64,000 nucleotides of DNA from an uncultured Maribacter sp. (GTDB lineage Bacteria > Bacteroidota > Bacteroidia > Flavobacteriales > Flavobacteriaceae), in contig CANNFY010000007.1 of NCBI GenBank assembly GCA_947504045.1, positions 1 to 64,000 of the forward strand, in the 5' to 3' direction. Shown here piece by piece: positions 33,583 to 44,854 of the stretch (positions within the stretch are counted from its first letter, which is position 1; each line of letters begins with the position of its first letter). A model generated the notes under the pieces. That model searched no databases. It worked only from the letters and a program-made list of their open reading frames with translations, and was not told the DNA's origin. A program made the position numbers and the translations under genes.

Positions 33583-34923
33583 TTGAAAATAAGTATTTTG
33601 AAATGTAAATTATTTTTGCCTTTTTTTTTACTGCTTTGTGTATGTGGTAACACATATTCACAAACTTTTTCGTTACCAGTTTCTCAAGAAAGTCAAAAAG
33701 TAAAATTTCAACTAATAAATAACTTAATAATTCTGCCAATTGAAGTTAACGGTACAGAATTGTCTTTTATTTTAGATTCCGGAGTACATAAGCCTATATT
33801 ATTTAATTTAACCAATCAAGATTCTATTCAGATTAATAATGTTTCTGAAATTAGTATTAGAGGGTTAGGAAAAGGAGAGCCAATTAAAGGGTTAAGCTCT
33901 ATTGATAATGTTTTTAAAATTGGAGAGATAGTAAATAATAGCCAACAATTATATGTTGTTTTAGATAAAGATTTAAACCTTTCTCCGAGTATGGGTATTC
34001 CAATTCATGGAATAATTGGGTACGATTTATTTAGAGATTTTATTGTTGATATTAATTACTCTAAGAAAATAATTAAGTTTCATTCTCCAGAAAAATATAT
34101 TTATAAAGAACATAAAAAAAACAGTGTTTTGCCTCTAAAGATTATTAGAAATAAGGCTTATGTAGCCGCTAATGTTTTTTTAGAAGAAAAAGAAGCACCA
34201 GTTAGGTTACTTGTAGATACCGGTAGTAGTGATGCTGTTTGGTTATTTGAAGATGAGAATATTGGGGTGCCATCAAAAAATTACCAAGATTTTTTAGGTA
34301 AAGGTTTAGGTGGAGAAATTTTTGGAAGACGAACAAAAATTAATGGTATATCTATAGGTGGATTTTCATTAAAAGATGCTAAAGCGGCATTTCCAGATAT
34401 GGAAACTTTTAATTCTATAAAAAAATTAGGAAATAGAAATGGAAGTGTAGGAGGGGAGATTTTAAAAAGATTTAATATTGTTTTTGACTATAGTAATAAA
34501 AGAATGATACTTCGTAAGAATGGAAATTATAATAAACCTTTTCATTATAATTTTAGTGGTATAGAATTACAACATAATGGGGTTCGTTATGTTTCAGAAC
34601 ACTTGTCAAATACAAATGGATTTGTAGTAAAAGACAATAAAACTTATGGGAATGTACAAATTCTTTTAGAAAATACTACTAGATTAAGTTTAGTGCCAGA
34701 AATAGTAGTTTCTGCCATACGGGCAGGTAGTCCTGCTGAAGCTGCAGGATTACAACAAGGAGACGTAATATTAGCAGTTAACGGAGAGCCAGTTCATAAG
34801 TATAAAATTCAAGAAATTATGAAAATGTTAAATGAAAAGGAAGGTAAAAGAATAAAAGTTCTTATAGAAAGGTATAATAACGATGTGCTTTTTAGTTTTG
34901 TACTTAAGAACATGTTAAAATAA
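33583..34923 (+). CDS. Aspartyl protease family protein with C-terminal PDZ domain
   Basis: 446 residues with a TTG start. A signal peptide ends near GNTYSQ. Two retropepsin-like halves follow: the first has FILDSGVHKPILF (Asp near 64), the second LLVDTGSSDAVWLF (Asp near 211). Residues about 365-440 form a PDZ domain (VVSAIRAGSPAEAAGLQQGD, VILAVNGEPVHKY). The architecture is common in Bacteroidota and is probably a periplasmic protease. The first motif is DSG, the second canonical DTG; both halves could form one active site in the monomer. A terminator follows. Confidence 0.9.
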   Translation: MKISILKCKLFLPFFLLLCVCGNTYSQTFSLPVSQESQKVKFQLINNLIILPIEVNGTELSFILDSGVHKPILFNLTNQDSIQINNVSEISIRGLGKGEPIKGLSSIDNVFKIGEIVNNSQQLYVVLDKDLNLSPSMGIPIHGIIGYDLFRDFIVDINYSKKIIKFHSPEKYIYKEHKKNSVLPLKIIRNKAYVAANVFLEEKEAPVRLLVDTGSSDAVWLFEDENIGVPSKNYQDFLGKGLGGEIFGRRTKINGISIGGFSLKDAKAAFPDMETFNSIKKLGNRNGSVGGEILKRFNIVFDYSNKRMILRKNGNYNKPFHYNFSGIELQHNGVRYVSEHLSNTNGFVVKDNKTYGNVQILLENTTRLSLVPEIVVSAIRAGSPAEAAGLQQGDVILAVNGEPVHKYKIQEIMKMLNEKEGKRIKVLIERYNNDVLFSFVLKNMLK

Positions 34924-34924
34924 A

Positions 34925-34953
34925 AAAAGCTCGGTTTATACCGAGCTTTTTTA
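34925..34953. terminator. Bidirectional terminator between the aspartyl protease and DUF1573 genes
   Basis: Stem agctcggt (34928-34935) with accgagct (34940-34947), loop ttat, A-run and T-run at the sides. Confidence 0.9.
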
Positions 34954-34970
34954 ATCTTTTTAATAAAGTA

Positions 34971-35363
34971 TTATTTACCTGTTCCAGAAGCTTTTACTTC
35001 TCCTTTTATTTTTAAAACTTTAGTAGGAGTGTCAGCATTAGAAATTACAGTAATTGCTTTTCTAATAGGACCTACTCTGTTAGTGTCATATTTAACAGAA
35101 ATTTCTCCAGTTTTTCCTGGTAAAATAGGATCTTCTGGTTTTTTAGGAATAGTACATCCACAGCTAGAGCTAACTTTACTTATAATTAATGGAGCATTAC
35201 CAGTGTTTGTAAATTCAAATACACGCACACCATCAGCGCCTTTAACAACTTCTCCGTAATCTACGGTTTCTGATTTAAATTCAATTTTAGCAGCAGTTTC
35301 CTGTGCAGTAAGGCTAAATCCTAATAAACCTACAAATAATACAAGTACTATTTTTTTCATCAT
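34971..35363 (-). CDS. DUF1573 domain secreted protein
   Basis: 130 residues from the ATG at 35363. A signal peptide (VLVLFVGLLGFSLTAQ) is followed by the DUF1573 Ig-like fold: SETVDYGEVVKGADGVRVFE, FTNTGNAPLIISKVSSSCGC, then KTGEISVKYDTNRVGPIRKA. The SSCGC motif is the family's hallmark. An upstream ATG at 35414 is rejected because a promoter (35384-35415) covers it. The family is abundant in Bacteroidota, and its role is unknown. Confidence 0.92.
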   Translation of the reverse strand: MMKKIVLVLFVGLLGFSLTAQETAAKIEFKSETVDYGEVVKGADGVRVFEFTNTGNAPLIISKVSSSCGCTIPKKPEDPILPGKTGEISVKYDTNRVGPIRKAITVISNADTPTKVLKIKGEVKASGTGK

Positions 35364-35383
35364 TTTTAGTTTTGGGTGAATTT

Positions 35384-35415
35384 CAAAAATAAATCTTTTA
35401 AGATGAACCTCCAAA
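35384..35415 (-). promoter_or_regulatory. Promoter of the DUF1573 gene
   Basis: Minus strand TTTG (35415-35412), 20-nt spacer, TATTTTTG (35391-35384), both matching the Bacteroidota consensus. Start of transcription near 35377, about 15 nt before the ATG. It lies back to back with the valS promoter, the two -33 boxes being 5 bp apart. Confidence 0.68.
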
Positions 35416-35420
35416 ATTCT

Positions 35421-35450
35421 TTTGTTATACTGTAACGTTACTTATTTTTG
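35421..35450 (+). promoter_or_regulatory. Promoter of valS with a palindrome in its spacer
   Basis: TTTG (35421-35424), 18-nt spacer, TATTTTTG (35443-35450). The spacer contains the perfect palindrome gtaacgttac (35432-35441), a possible operator. It predicts a leader of about 95 nt before the valS ATG. Confidence 0.65.
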
Positions 35451-35550
35451 TTTCGTATTTAAAATTAGAACCAATTTAGATTTTTTAACATATCTTTTCT
35501 AATTATAATTTATAGAAACGTATAATATATTATTCAAAAACTGTTCCAAA

Positions 35551-38181
35551 ATGGAAATGCCATCAAAATACACCCCCCAATCAGTTGAAAATCACTGGTA
35601 TGAATATTGGATGAAAAACAATTTTTTTCATTCTACCCCAGATAATAGAGAACCATATACAATTGTAATACCTCCACCAAACGTTACAGGAGTACTGCAT
35701 ATGGGGCATATGCTTAATAATACCATACAAGATGTTTTGGTAAGAAGAGCTAGATTAATGGGTAAAAATGCTTGTTGGGTACCAGGAACAGATCATGCAT
35801 CTATTGCTACAGAGGCTAAAGTGGTTGCAAAACTAAAAGAACAAGGTATAAATAAAGCAGACCTTAGTAGAGAAGATTTTTTAAAGCATGCTTGGGATTG
35901 GACCGAAGAATATGGTGGCGTAATTTTAGAGCAACTAAAAAAACTAGGTTGCTCATGTGATTGGGAAAGAACAAAATTTACAATGGATGAGGATATGTCC
36001 GCATCTGTTATAAAAGTTTTTGTAGACTTATTTAATAAGGGCAAAATTTATAAAGGAAACCGAATGGTAAATTGGGATCCTGAAGCAAAAACCACTCTTT
36101 CAGATGAAGAAGTAATTTATGAGGAAAAGCAAGGTCTCTTATATTATTTATCTTATGCTATAGAAAATTCTGATGAAAAAGTTACAATAGCTACAACAAG
36201 GCCAGAAACTATTTTAGGAGATAGTGCTATTTGTATAAATCCAAATGATGAACGTTTTACCCATTTAAAAGGGAAAAAAGCAATAGTTCCTTTGTGTAAT
36301 AGAGTAATTCCTATAATTGAAGATACGTATGTAGATATGGAATTTGGTACTGGATGTTTAAAAGTTACACCAGCACATGATATTAATGATAAAGCTTTAG
36401 GAGAAAAACATAATTTAGAAATTATAGACATTTTTAATGAAGATGCATCTTTAAATAGTTTTGGTTTACATTATGAAGGTAAAGACCGTTTTGTAGTACG
36501 TAAAGAAATTTCTAAGGAGTTAGAAGAGAAAGGCTTTTTAATAAAAACGGAGCAACATATAAATAAAGTAGGTACATCGGAAAGAACAAAAGCAGTTATA
36601 GAGCCTAGACTATCGGATCAGTGGTTTCTTAAAATGGAGGAACTAGCAAAACCGGCTTTAGATGCTGTTTTAAAAAATAATGAAGTAAAATTATTTCCTA
36701 AAAAGTTTGAAAATACATATCGCCATTGGATGGAAAATATTCGTGATTGGAATATTTCTAGACAATTATGGTGGGGGCAACAAATACCAGCTTTTTATTA
36801 TGGAGATGGACATAGTGATTTTGTAGTAGCAGAAACCTTAGAAGAAGCAATAGAATTAGCAAAGACTAAATCTGGAAAAGAGAGTTTAACCTCTGCAGAT
36901 TTAAGACAAGATGAAGATGTATTAGATACTTGGTTTTCTTCTTGGTTATGGCCAATAAGTGTTTTTGGTGGAATTTTAGAGCCAGAAAATGAAGAAATTC
37001 AATATTATTACCCTACAAATGATTTGGTGACTGGACCAGATATCTTATTCTTCTGGGTAGCACGTATGATTGTTTCTGGTTATGAGTACAGAGATACAAG
37101 ACCTTTTGAAAATGTATACTTTACAGGATTGGTACGTGACAAACAGCGTAGAAAAATGTCTAAATCCCTTGGGAACTCACCAGATGCTTTAAAGTTAATT
37201 GAAGATTATGGTGCAGACGGTGTTCGAGTAGGTTTATTGTTAAGTGCGGCAGCAGGTAACGATTTAATGTTTGATGAAGCCTTATGCCAACAAGGAAAGA
37301 ATTTTGCAAATAAAATTTGGAATGGCTTTAGGTTAGTAAAAGGTTGGCAAGTAGAAGATTTGCCTCAACCAGAAGCGTCTAAATTAGGAATAGAATGGTA
37401 TACCGCTAAGTTTAATGAAACGCTATTAGAAATAGAAGACCATTTTAGTAAGTATAGAATTTCAGATGCCTTAATGGCAATTTATAAATTAGTATGGGAC
37501 GATTATAGTTCTTGGTTATTAGAAATAATAAAGCCTGCATATCAAAAACCAATAGATAAAACCACCTATAACGCTGTAATTAATTTGTTTGAACAAAACT
37601 TAAAATTATTACATCCATTTATGCCATTTTTAACCGAAGAAGTATGGCAACATATAACAGAAAGAACACCAGAAGAAGCGCTTATGGTATCTAAATGGCC
37701 AGTTTCTATGGAGGTAAATAAAGATATAATTTCAGAATTTAACTTTGCATCAGATGTTATTTCAGGAGTAAGAACAATTCGTAAAGAAAAAAATATTCCT
37801 ATGAAAGAAGCACTTTCTTTATTTGTGTTAAATACAGAGAAAAATGAAAATACATGGGATTCTGTTATTTGTAAACTTACCAATGTAGAATCTATAGAAT
37901 ATGTTGTTGCAGCGGTAGAAGGAGCATTAACATTTAGAGTAAAAAGTAATGAATATTTTATTCCTATGGAAGGAGCCATAGATGTTGATGCTGAAATAAA
38001 GAAAATAGAAGAGGAATTAAAGTATACTAAAGGGTTTTTAATTTCTGTTCAAAAGAAACTTTCTAATGAGCGTTTTGTAAATAATGCTCCAGAAAAAGTT
38101 ATTACAATAGAAAGACAAAAACAGAGTGATGCAGAAGCTAAAATAGAAACTTTAGAAAAGAGTTTAGCTAGTTTAAAATAA
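35551..38181 (+). CDS. valS: Valyl-tRNA synthetase
   Basis: 876 residues, class I synthetase that charges tRNA-Val. [15 protein letters not shown] contains the HIGH signature as [16 protein letters not shown] is KMSKS. The editing domain is intact ([30 protein letters not shown]). [16 protein letters not shown] and the C-terminal coiled-coil arm (residues about 815-876, [16 protein letters not shown]-like) complete the family layout. The FAH-family gene follows after 24 bp. Confidence 0.97.
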   Translation: MEMPSKYTPQSVENHWYEYWMKNNFFHSTPDNREPYTIVIPPPNVTGVLHMGHMLNNTIQDVLVRRARLMGKNACWVPGTDHASIATEAKVVAKLKEQGINKADLSREDFLKHAWDWTEEYGGVILEQLKKLGCSCDWERTKFTMDEDMSASVIKVFVDLFNKGKIYKGNRMVNWDPEAKTTLSDEEVIYEEKQGLLYYLSYAIENSDEKVTIATTRPETILGDSAICINPNDERFTHLKGKKAIVPLCNRVIPIIEDTYVDMEFGTGCLKVTPAHDINDKALGEKHNLEIIDIFNEDASLNSFGLHYEGKDRFVVRKEISKELEEKGFLIKTEQHINKVGTSERTKAVIEPRLSDQWFLKMEELAKPALDAVLKNNEVKLFPKKFENTYRHWMENIRDWNISRQLWWGQQIPAFYYGDGHSDFVVAETLEEAIELAKTKSGKESLTSADLRQDEDVLDTWFSSWLWPISVFGGILEPENEEIQYYYPTNDLVTGPDILFFWVARMIVSGYEYRDTRPFENVYFTGLVRDKQRRKMSKSLGNSPDALKLIEDYGADGVRVGLLLSAAAGNDLMFDEALCQQGKNFANKIWNGFRLVKGWQVEDLPQPEASKLGIEWYTAKFNETLLEIEDHFSKYRISDALMAIYKLVWDDYSSWLLEIIKPAYQKPIDKTTYNAVINLFEQNLKLLHPFMPFLTEEVWQHITERTPEEALMVSKWPVSMEVNKDIISEFNFASDVISGVRTIRKEKNIPMKEALSLFVLNTEKNENTWDSVICKLTNVESIEYVVAAVEGALTFRVKSNEYFIPMEGAIDVDAEIKKIEEELKYTKGFLISVQKKLSNERFVNNAPEKVITIERQKQSDAEAKIETLEKSLASLK

Positions 38182-38205
38182 TTAATAGTATAATAAAACA
38201 ATAAG

Positions 38206-38820
38206 ATGAAAATAATAGGAATAGGTAAAAACTATGTAAATAATTTAAGCGAAATGCCAGAAGGAGAAGTTACTCCTGTAATATTTACTAAACCAGATAG
38301 TTCTCTTTTAGAAAATGATGCAGATTTAGAGTTGCCAGCTTTTTCGGATGATGTGTGGTATGAAGTAGAACTTGCTTTTAGAATTGGTAAAGTATGTAAA
38401 AACGCTACCGAAGAAGATGCTTTATCATATGTAGATGCTTTGGCATTATCTAACGATTTAACAGCAAAAGATGTATTAAAGCAAAGTAGAGAGCCTAAAA
38501 AAGGACCTTGGGCGTTAGCAAAAGGGTTTGATGGAGCAACTCCAATATCTGCTTTTTTACCAATAACAGATTTTCCTGACCTTAAAAATATAAACTTTTC
38601 CATGACCGTTAATGGGGAAGAAACTCAAAAAGGAAATAGTAGTTTAATGATTACATCATTAGAAAAGTTAATAACATATGTATCTGCAATTATGACATTA
38701 AATCCGGGAGATATTTTATTATCTGGAACACCAGCTACAGGTGCAAGTAAAGTAAATTCTGGGGATCATATGATTGGTTATTTAGAAGGAAAACAAATGT
38801 TTAGCACTAAGGTGAAGTAA
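38206..38820 (+). CDS. Fumarylacetoacetate hydrolase family protein
   Basis: 204 residues, the single-domain form. IIGIGKNYVNNLSEMP, PVIFTKPDSSLLE, VWYEVELAFRIGKVCKNA with the metal-binding Glu pair (E-E), ALALSNDLTAKDVL, LAKGFDGATPIS and PGDILLSGTPATGASKV all fit the FAH fold. Homologues are acylpyruvases or oxaloacetate tautomerases/decarboxylases; the substrate here is not fixed by sequence. Just downstream of valS and closed by a terminator. Confidence 0.93.
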   Translation: MKIIGIGKNYVNNLSEMPEGEVTPVIFTKPDSSLLENDADLELPAFSDDVWYEVELAFRIGKVCKNATEEDALSYVDALALSNDLTAKDVLKQSREPKKGPWALAKGFDGATPISAFLPITDFPDLKNINFSMTVNGEETQKGNSSLMITSLEKLITYVSAIMTLNPGDILLSGTPATGASKVNSGDHMIGYLEGKQMFSTKVK

Positions 38821-38840
38821 GTTTAAGACAGCAATAAGTA

Positions 38841-38877
38841 AAAGAGCTTAGTTTAATTAAAACTAAGCTCTTTTTTA
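38841..38877. terminator. Bidirectional terminator between the FAH-family and acyl-CoA-binding genes
   Basis: Stem aaagagcttagttt (38841-38854) with aaactaagctcttt (38860-38873), loop aatta. It abuts the stop codon of the minus-strand gene. Confidence 0.9.
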
Positions 38878-39132
38878 TTTAAGTTCTTTTTCTACTAACA
38901 GAATATACTCGTTCATAGCATCTTCTACAGTATATTTTTTTGCTTGTATTAAAGCATTTGCTTTAAATGCATTTATTAAAGGTGTTTTGCTACCAGGAGA
39001 GCTATGGTTTTTATTAGCTATTCTGTAATATGCATATAGCTTTAATAGAATATCTGGAGGTATGGGATCTTTGTAACTATTAATATAAGTTACAGTTTCC
39101 GCAAATTTAGCATATAGTTTTTTCTTCTCCAT
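38875..39132 (-). CDS. Acyl-CoA-binding protein
   Basis: 85 residues, the size of a typical ACBP. The four-helix signature is visible in FAETVTYINSYKDPIPPDIL and LKLYAYYRIANKNHSSPGSK, then NAFKANALIQAKKYTVEDAM with the Lys/Tyr that hold the CoA. It binds long-chain acyl-CoA and carries it between enzymes. Its start overlaps the end of psd by 26 nt, so it is the last gene of the phospholipid cluster. ACBP is mainly eukaryotic and occurs in only some bacteria, Bacteroidota among them. Confidence 0.9.
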   Translation of the reverse strand: MEKKKLYAKFAETVTYINSYKDPIPPDILLKLYAYYRIANKNHSSPGSKTPLINAFKANALIQAKKYTVEDAMNEYILLVEKELK

Positions 39133-39790
39133 TTTTATCTACAAAAGTGGCAATACAGGTTTCAGCTCCTTTAACTTTTTGATTTAGTTTTACGGTAATT
39201 GCACAATCTAAAGGTAAGAATAAGTCTACCCTTGAACCAAATTTAATAAAACCAGCATCGTCTCCTTGTTGTACACTATCTCCTTTTTCTGCGTAATTTA
39301 CAATACGTCTTGCTACAGCTCCTGCTATTTGTCTATATAATATATCTCCAAATTTTGGAGTATTTATTACAACAGTTGTACGTTCGTTTTCTTCACTAGC
39401 TTTTGGGTGCCACGCTACCAAATATTTTCCTGGATGGTATTTAGAAAACTTAATGCTTCCACTTGCGGCATAACGTGTTACATGAACATTTAAAGGAGAC
39501 ATAAAGATAGAAACTTGTTTTCTCTTGCCTTTAAAGTATTCATTTTCTTCTACCTCTTCAATAACTACAACTTTGCCGTCCACAGGAGATAAAATTTCAT
39601 CAAAACTTTTAACGGCTACTCTTTTAGGGTTTCTAAAAAATTGTAGTACTAATACTAATACTATAAGAGCAATTATTTGTAGACCCAAACGTAACCATAA
39701 TGGATTAACAAAATATTGGGCAGAAAGTATAAGAATACTAACAATAAAAAAAGTGGTTAAAATTATAGTTTGTCCCTCTTTATGAAACAT
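39107..39790 (-). CDS. psd: Phosphatidylserine decarboxylase family protein
   Basis: 227 residues, the short bacterial type. A membrane segment pair (TTFFIVSILILSAQYF, LGLQIIALIVLVLVLQFF) is followed by FFRNPKR, ILSPVDGKVVVIEEV, IFMSPLNVHVTRYAASG, KYHPGKYLVAWHPKASEENE and the autocatalytic GS site in GFIKFGSRVDLFLP, where cleavage forms the pyruvoyl group. Produces phosphatidylethanolamine. Overlaps cdsA by 11 nt on one side and the acyl-CoA-binding gene by 26 nt on the other. Confidence 0.94.
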   Translation of the reverse strand: MFHKEGQTIILTTFFIVSILILSAQYFVNPLWLRLGLQIIALIVLVLVLQFFRNPKRVAVKSFDEILSPVDGKVVVIEEVEENEYFKGKRKQVSIFMSPLNVHVTRYAASGSIKFSKYHPGKYLVAWHPKASEENERTTVVINTPKFGDILYRQIAGAVARRIVNYAEKGDSVQQGDDAGFIKFGSRVDLFLPLDCAITVKLNQKVKGAETCIATFVDKNGEEKTIC

Positions 39791-40583
39791 AAGTGAATAT
39801 ATATAAAATTAAATAGGCAAATGGCGCCGCAAATATTAAACTGTCTAATCGATCTAGCATACCCCCATGTCCTGGAAGTATTGCTCCACTATCTTTAACT
39901 CCAGCTATTCTTTTAAATTTAGATTCTATTAAATCTCCAAGACTACCTGTTATTACAATTACAGTAGATAAAATAATCCATTGCATTGGGCTTATTAGTG
40001 TTTCAAACTTACTAATTATGTACGCTGCAATTAGTGCAAATATAAAACCTCCTATGGAACCTTCTATGGTTTTTTTAGGAGAAACTGCAGAATAAAGTTT
40101 AGTTTTTCCAAAAGTACGACCAACTAAATACGCAAAAGTATCATTAACCCATATTAAAATAAAAATACCCATAATTATTAGTTTGGCAAATTCATTATGT
40201 TGGTATGGGATCATAGTTAAAAAAATACAACCTCCACCAACATAAAATAACCCAACTATAAATTTTTTAGCATCTGTAAATTTTTTGTTTTTTTTTGAAA
40301 ATAAAAAGAATAATAAACCGATATCTACAATTAAAGTGATGAAAAGTAAAAGGTTTATTAGGGTTTTATCGTGTATTAAGTATATATAAGCCCACCAAAG
40401 AGCCAAATAAGCCATAAATATATAATACCCTCTTAAGTGTACTAACTTTTTATACTCATACAAACAAGCCAAACCAAAGGTCATAAATAAAAAATCGAAA
40501 GCGTCGGAGTTTAAAAAAACGGCAGACAGTAGTAATACAATATATACGGCTCCTGTTAATGCCCTTCTTAAAATTTCTTTCAT
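39780..40583 (-). CDS. cdsA: Phosphatidate cytidylyltransferase
   Basis: 267 residues with about eight membrane helices. The signature is SVSPKKTIEGSIGGFIFALI early and SLGDLIESKFKRIAGVKDSG, ILPGHGGMLDRLDSL late, the latter being the PF01148 motif S-x-L-K-R-x(4)-K-D-x(5)-P-G-H-G-G-x(2)-D-R-x-D. It makes CDP-diacylglycerol, the precursor for phosphatidylserine and so for the next enzyme, psd. The LUD gene is 3 bp upstream. Confidence 0.95.
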   Translation of the reverse strand: MKEILRRALTGAVYIVLLLSAVFLNSDAFDFLFMTFGLACLYEYKKLVHLRGYYIFMAYLALWWAYIYLIHDKTLINLLLFITLIVDIGLLFFLFSKKNKKFTDAKKFIVGLFYVGGGCIFLTMIPYQHNEFAKLIIMGIFILIWVNDTFAYLVGRTFGKTKLYSAVSPKKTIEGSIGGFIFALIAAYIISKFETLISPMQWIILSTVIVITGSLGDLIESKFKRIAGVKDSGAILPGHGGMLDRLDSLIFAAPFAYLILYIFTYVS

Positions 40584-40586
40584 ACT

Positions 40587-41198
40587 CTATAAATCTTCCA
40601 AGAAAAGTAAGTATAAATTTTTTGTAGTGCTACCGTAAGTTAAAAAATCATCCGCATTTTCTTTTGTAGCATGAAAATGCTTTAAGGTTGTAATATTTGT
40701 TGGTATACTATGACCGTATTTCTTTTTTATTTTTTTTAAACCTTCTCCAATATTTTCTACTAATTGGCTGGTTGTTGCAAAAACAATTACGTTATCAGGT
40801 AGCTCATTTAATTTTTTTTCATGTAATTGATTTGAGCAAACTAATATAGATCCGTTTTGAGCAATTAAATGTTCGCAAGTGGTGAAAAATACTTCGCTGT
40901 TATTAGTATTATTAGTAAACTTTATATTTTGTTTAGAGAATTTAGATTGTAATTGTTTGTTCATTACAAAAAAGGGAGAGTTTTCCCAATTATTCTCATT
41001 AATAATACTTTGTAAAGCAACAGATACTTCTGAAAAAGAGTCGCAATACAAAAATTTACCACCATTTTTTTTAAAATGAATGGTAAATTTTTCATCAACA
41101 GGGAGATTTAAATCTGGCATGTGAACGCCTCTTGTTTCCGAAGTTTCCTTGGAAATTTTCTTTTTGCCACCACCAAAAAGCATATTAAATAGCCCCAT
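40587..41198 (-). CDS. LUD-domain protein (LutC-like)
   Basis: 203 residues. The N-terminus (MGLFNMLFGGGKKKISKET) is a short basic stretch, and the rest is the LUD fold: DEKFTIHFKKNGGKFLYCDS, VFFTTCEHLIAQNGSILVCS, ELPDNVIVFATTSQLVENIG. Related LutC proteins act in lactate oxidation, but lutA/lutB are not nearby. In Bacteroidota this gene stands regularly between ftsH and cdsA; its function in that place is not known. Confidence 0.85.
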   Translation of the reverse strand: MGLFNMLFGGGKKKISKETSETRGVHMPDLNLPVDEKFTIHFKKNGGKFLYCDSFSEVSVALQSIINENNWENSPFFVMNKQLQSKFSKQNIKFTNNTNNSEVFFTTCEHLIAQNGSILVCSNQLHEKKLNELPDNVIVFATTSQLVENIGEGLKKIKKKYGHSIPTNITTLKHFHATKENADDFLTYGSTTKNLYLLFLEDL

Positions 41199-41266
41199 TT
41201 AATTTTCTAAACTCTAGTGTTTGTTTCCTAGTATTATACTTGGACAACGAATATATTTAATATTTA

Positions 41267-43246
<1,980 letters not shown>

Positions 43247-43254
43247 TCTTTTTA

Positions 43255-43632
43255 TTAATTATTTATGCTATTTTCTATAGTGGAGAATTTTGCATCTCCC
43301 CATAAACCTTCTATGTCGTAAAATTCGCGTACTTGCTTTTGAAAAACATGTACTACTACATTTACATAGTCCATTAAAACCCACTCGGCATTATCTTCGC
43401 CTTCTACATGCCAAGGTTTATCTTTAATAGCTTTGCTAACTGTTTTTTGGATTGAGCCGACTATTGCTTTTACGTGTGTATTAGATGTTCCGTTACAAAT
43501 TATAAAATAGTCGCATACTGTATTTTCAATTTCTCTTAAATCAAGTAAATTTATATCAACTCCTTTTACTTCTTCTATTCCTTGTAAAATTAATGCAATT
43601 AACTCATCTGGACTAACTTTCCCTTTCTGCAT
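43255..43632 (-). CDS. rsfS: Ribosome silencing factor
   Basis: 125 residues. The Iojap/RsfS fold shows in EEVKGVDINLLDLREIENTV, CDYFIICNGTSNTHVKAI, PWHVEGEDNAEWVLMDYVNV, and VVHVFQKQVREFYDIEGLWG. It binds uL14 and blocks joining of ribosomal subunits in starved cells. First gene of the rsfS-ftsH-LUD-cdsA-psd-ACBP run, divergent from birA. Confidence 0.95.
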   Translation of the reverse strand: MQKGKVSPDELIALILQGIEEVKGVDINLLDLREIENTVCDYFIICNGTSNTHVKAIVGSIQKTVSKAIKDKPWHVEGEDNAEWVLMDYVNVVVHVFQKQVREFYDIEGLWGDAKFSTIENSINN

Positions 43633-43651
43633 TTAAAATTTTTAGTTTATA

Positions 43652-43659
43652 CAAAGTTA
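43652..43659 (-). promoter_or_regulatory. Candidate -7 element for the rsfS-ftsH operon
   Basis: Minus strand TAACTTTG, 19 nt before the rsfS ATG. No TTG at standard -33 spacing. Confidence 0.35.
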
Positions 43660-43726
43660 TTATTTTTTTGTTCTTTTACCTCTTGTTTTTAACAATACAT
43701 TATAAGTTTGCTAATTAAAGATAGTA

Positions 43727-44458
43727 ATGAAGATAATCAAACTTAATGCCACGAGCTCTACAAATGTTTATTTGAAAGATTTAATGTTGTCTTCTGCTGT
43801 TAAAGATTTTACAGTTGTAACCGCAAAAAAGCAAACAAACGGTAGGGGGCAAATGGGAACTTCTTGGAACGCTGAAGATGGTAAAAACCTGACTTTTAGC
43901 GTTTTAAAAAGGTTTGATAATTTCTCTATAGATAATCAGTTTTTATTAAGTATTTGTGTTTCTTTATCAGTTTACAAGACGTTATATGATTTAAAAGTGC
44001 CAAATTTAACTATAAAGTGGCCTAACGACATTCTGTCAGGTACTTCAAAAATTTGTGGTATACTCATAGAAAATTCTCTTTCTGGAAGTAAAATACAAAC
44101 TTCGATAATTGGAATTGGATTAAATGTAAATCAAATAATTTTTAATAACTTATTAAACGTCTCCTCTTTAAAATTGTTGTTGGGTAAAAGTATTAATTTA
44201 GAAGAGGTCTTGCAATTTCTTCTTAAAGATTTACAAGAATACTTGTTTTCTATTGAAAATAAAGGCGCACAAGAGTTTTGGCCTATTTATGAAAGTAGAT
44301 TATTTAGGGTTAATAAACCGTCTACTTTTGAAGATGTAAATGGAAATTTTATAATGGGTTTTATAAGAGGGGTTTCTTCACAAGGAAAACTTATTGTGGA
44401 GTTAGAAGATTCTGTAATAAAAGAATATGGGTTAAAGGAAGTTAAACTTAAATATTAA
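43727..44458 (+). CDS. birA: Biotin--[acetyl-CoA-carboxylase] ligase
   Basis: 243 residues, catalytic domain only, without the DNA-binding N-terminus of E. coli BirA. It has LNATSSTNVYLKDL, the biotinoyl-AMP loop TNGRGQMGTSWNAEDGKNLT, IKWPNDILSGTSKICGILIE and IIGIGLNVNQ. It attaches biotin to carboxylase carriers; one client, pyruvate carboxylase, is encoded at 54641. It meets the convergent SRPBCC gene with a 4-nt overlap. Confidence 0.95.
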   Translation: MKIIKLNATSSTNVYLKDLMLSSAVKDFTVVTAKKQTNGRGQMGTSWNAEDGKNLTFSVLKRFDNFSIDNQFLLSICVSLSVYKTLYDLKVPNLTIKWPNDILSGTSKICGILIENSLSGSKIQTSIIGIGLNVNQIIFNNLLNVSSLKLLLGKSINLEEVLQFLLKDLQEYLFSIENKGAQEFWPIYESRLFRVNKPSTFEDVNGNFIMGFIRGVSSQGKLIVELEDSVIKEYGLKEVKLKY

Positions 44459-44847
44459 ATTTTTGTAAGGTTTTCTGATAGTGTTCCCATAAAATTAGTA
44501 ATAGGAGATTTTATCATCATAGCCATCATTGCATTAAATTCTCCAGAAAAACTAAGTGCCACTTCGCTTTCATTTGAGTTTATTGCTGTAATATCTGCTG
44601 TTAGGGTAAATGGCAGTTTCTCACTTGCTGCTCCAAGTACTAACTTGCTATATGGTGTTTGCGATTTTCTTTCTAATACAATTTCTGGCATTCCTTTTAA
44701 TGCAAATAAAAACCTATCTGAGCTTAGCACTTCAAATTTTGCAATATTGTCTGGCATTAACTGTTCAAAATTTTCAAGGTTAGTTAAAAACTCGAAAGTA
44801 GCTTTGTCTCCTTTTGCAATTTTCTTTTTTGGTGTTTCTAAAAACAT
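44455..44847 (-). CDS. SRPBCC-superfamily protein
   Basis: 130 residues, START/Bet v1-like fold: ATFEFLTNLENFEQLMPDNI, AKFEVLSSDRFLFALKG, VLERKSQTPYSKLVLGAASE, EVALSFSGEFNAMMAMMIKS. No catalytic residues are apparent. It follows pyrE by 7 bp, an arrangement I know from other flavobacteria, so it may be cotranscribed. A ligand is not known. Confidence 0.82.
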   Translation of the reverse strand: MFLETPKKKIAKGDKATFEFLTNLENFEQLMPDNIAKFEVLSSDRFLFALKGMPEIVLERKSQTPYSKLVLGAASEKLPFTLTADITAINSNESEVALSFSGEFNAMMAMMIKSPITNFMGTLSENLTKI

Positions 44848-44854
44848 AAATCTA

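Noticed and set aside
35364-35414. Upstream ATG for the DUF1573 gene
   Set aside because: It coincides with the -33 box of the gene's own promoter, and the signal peptide begins at 35363.
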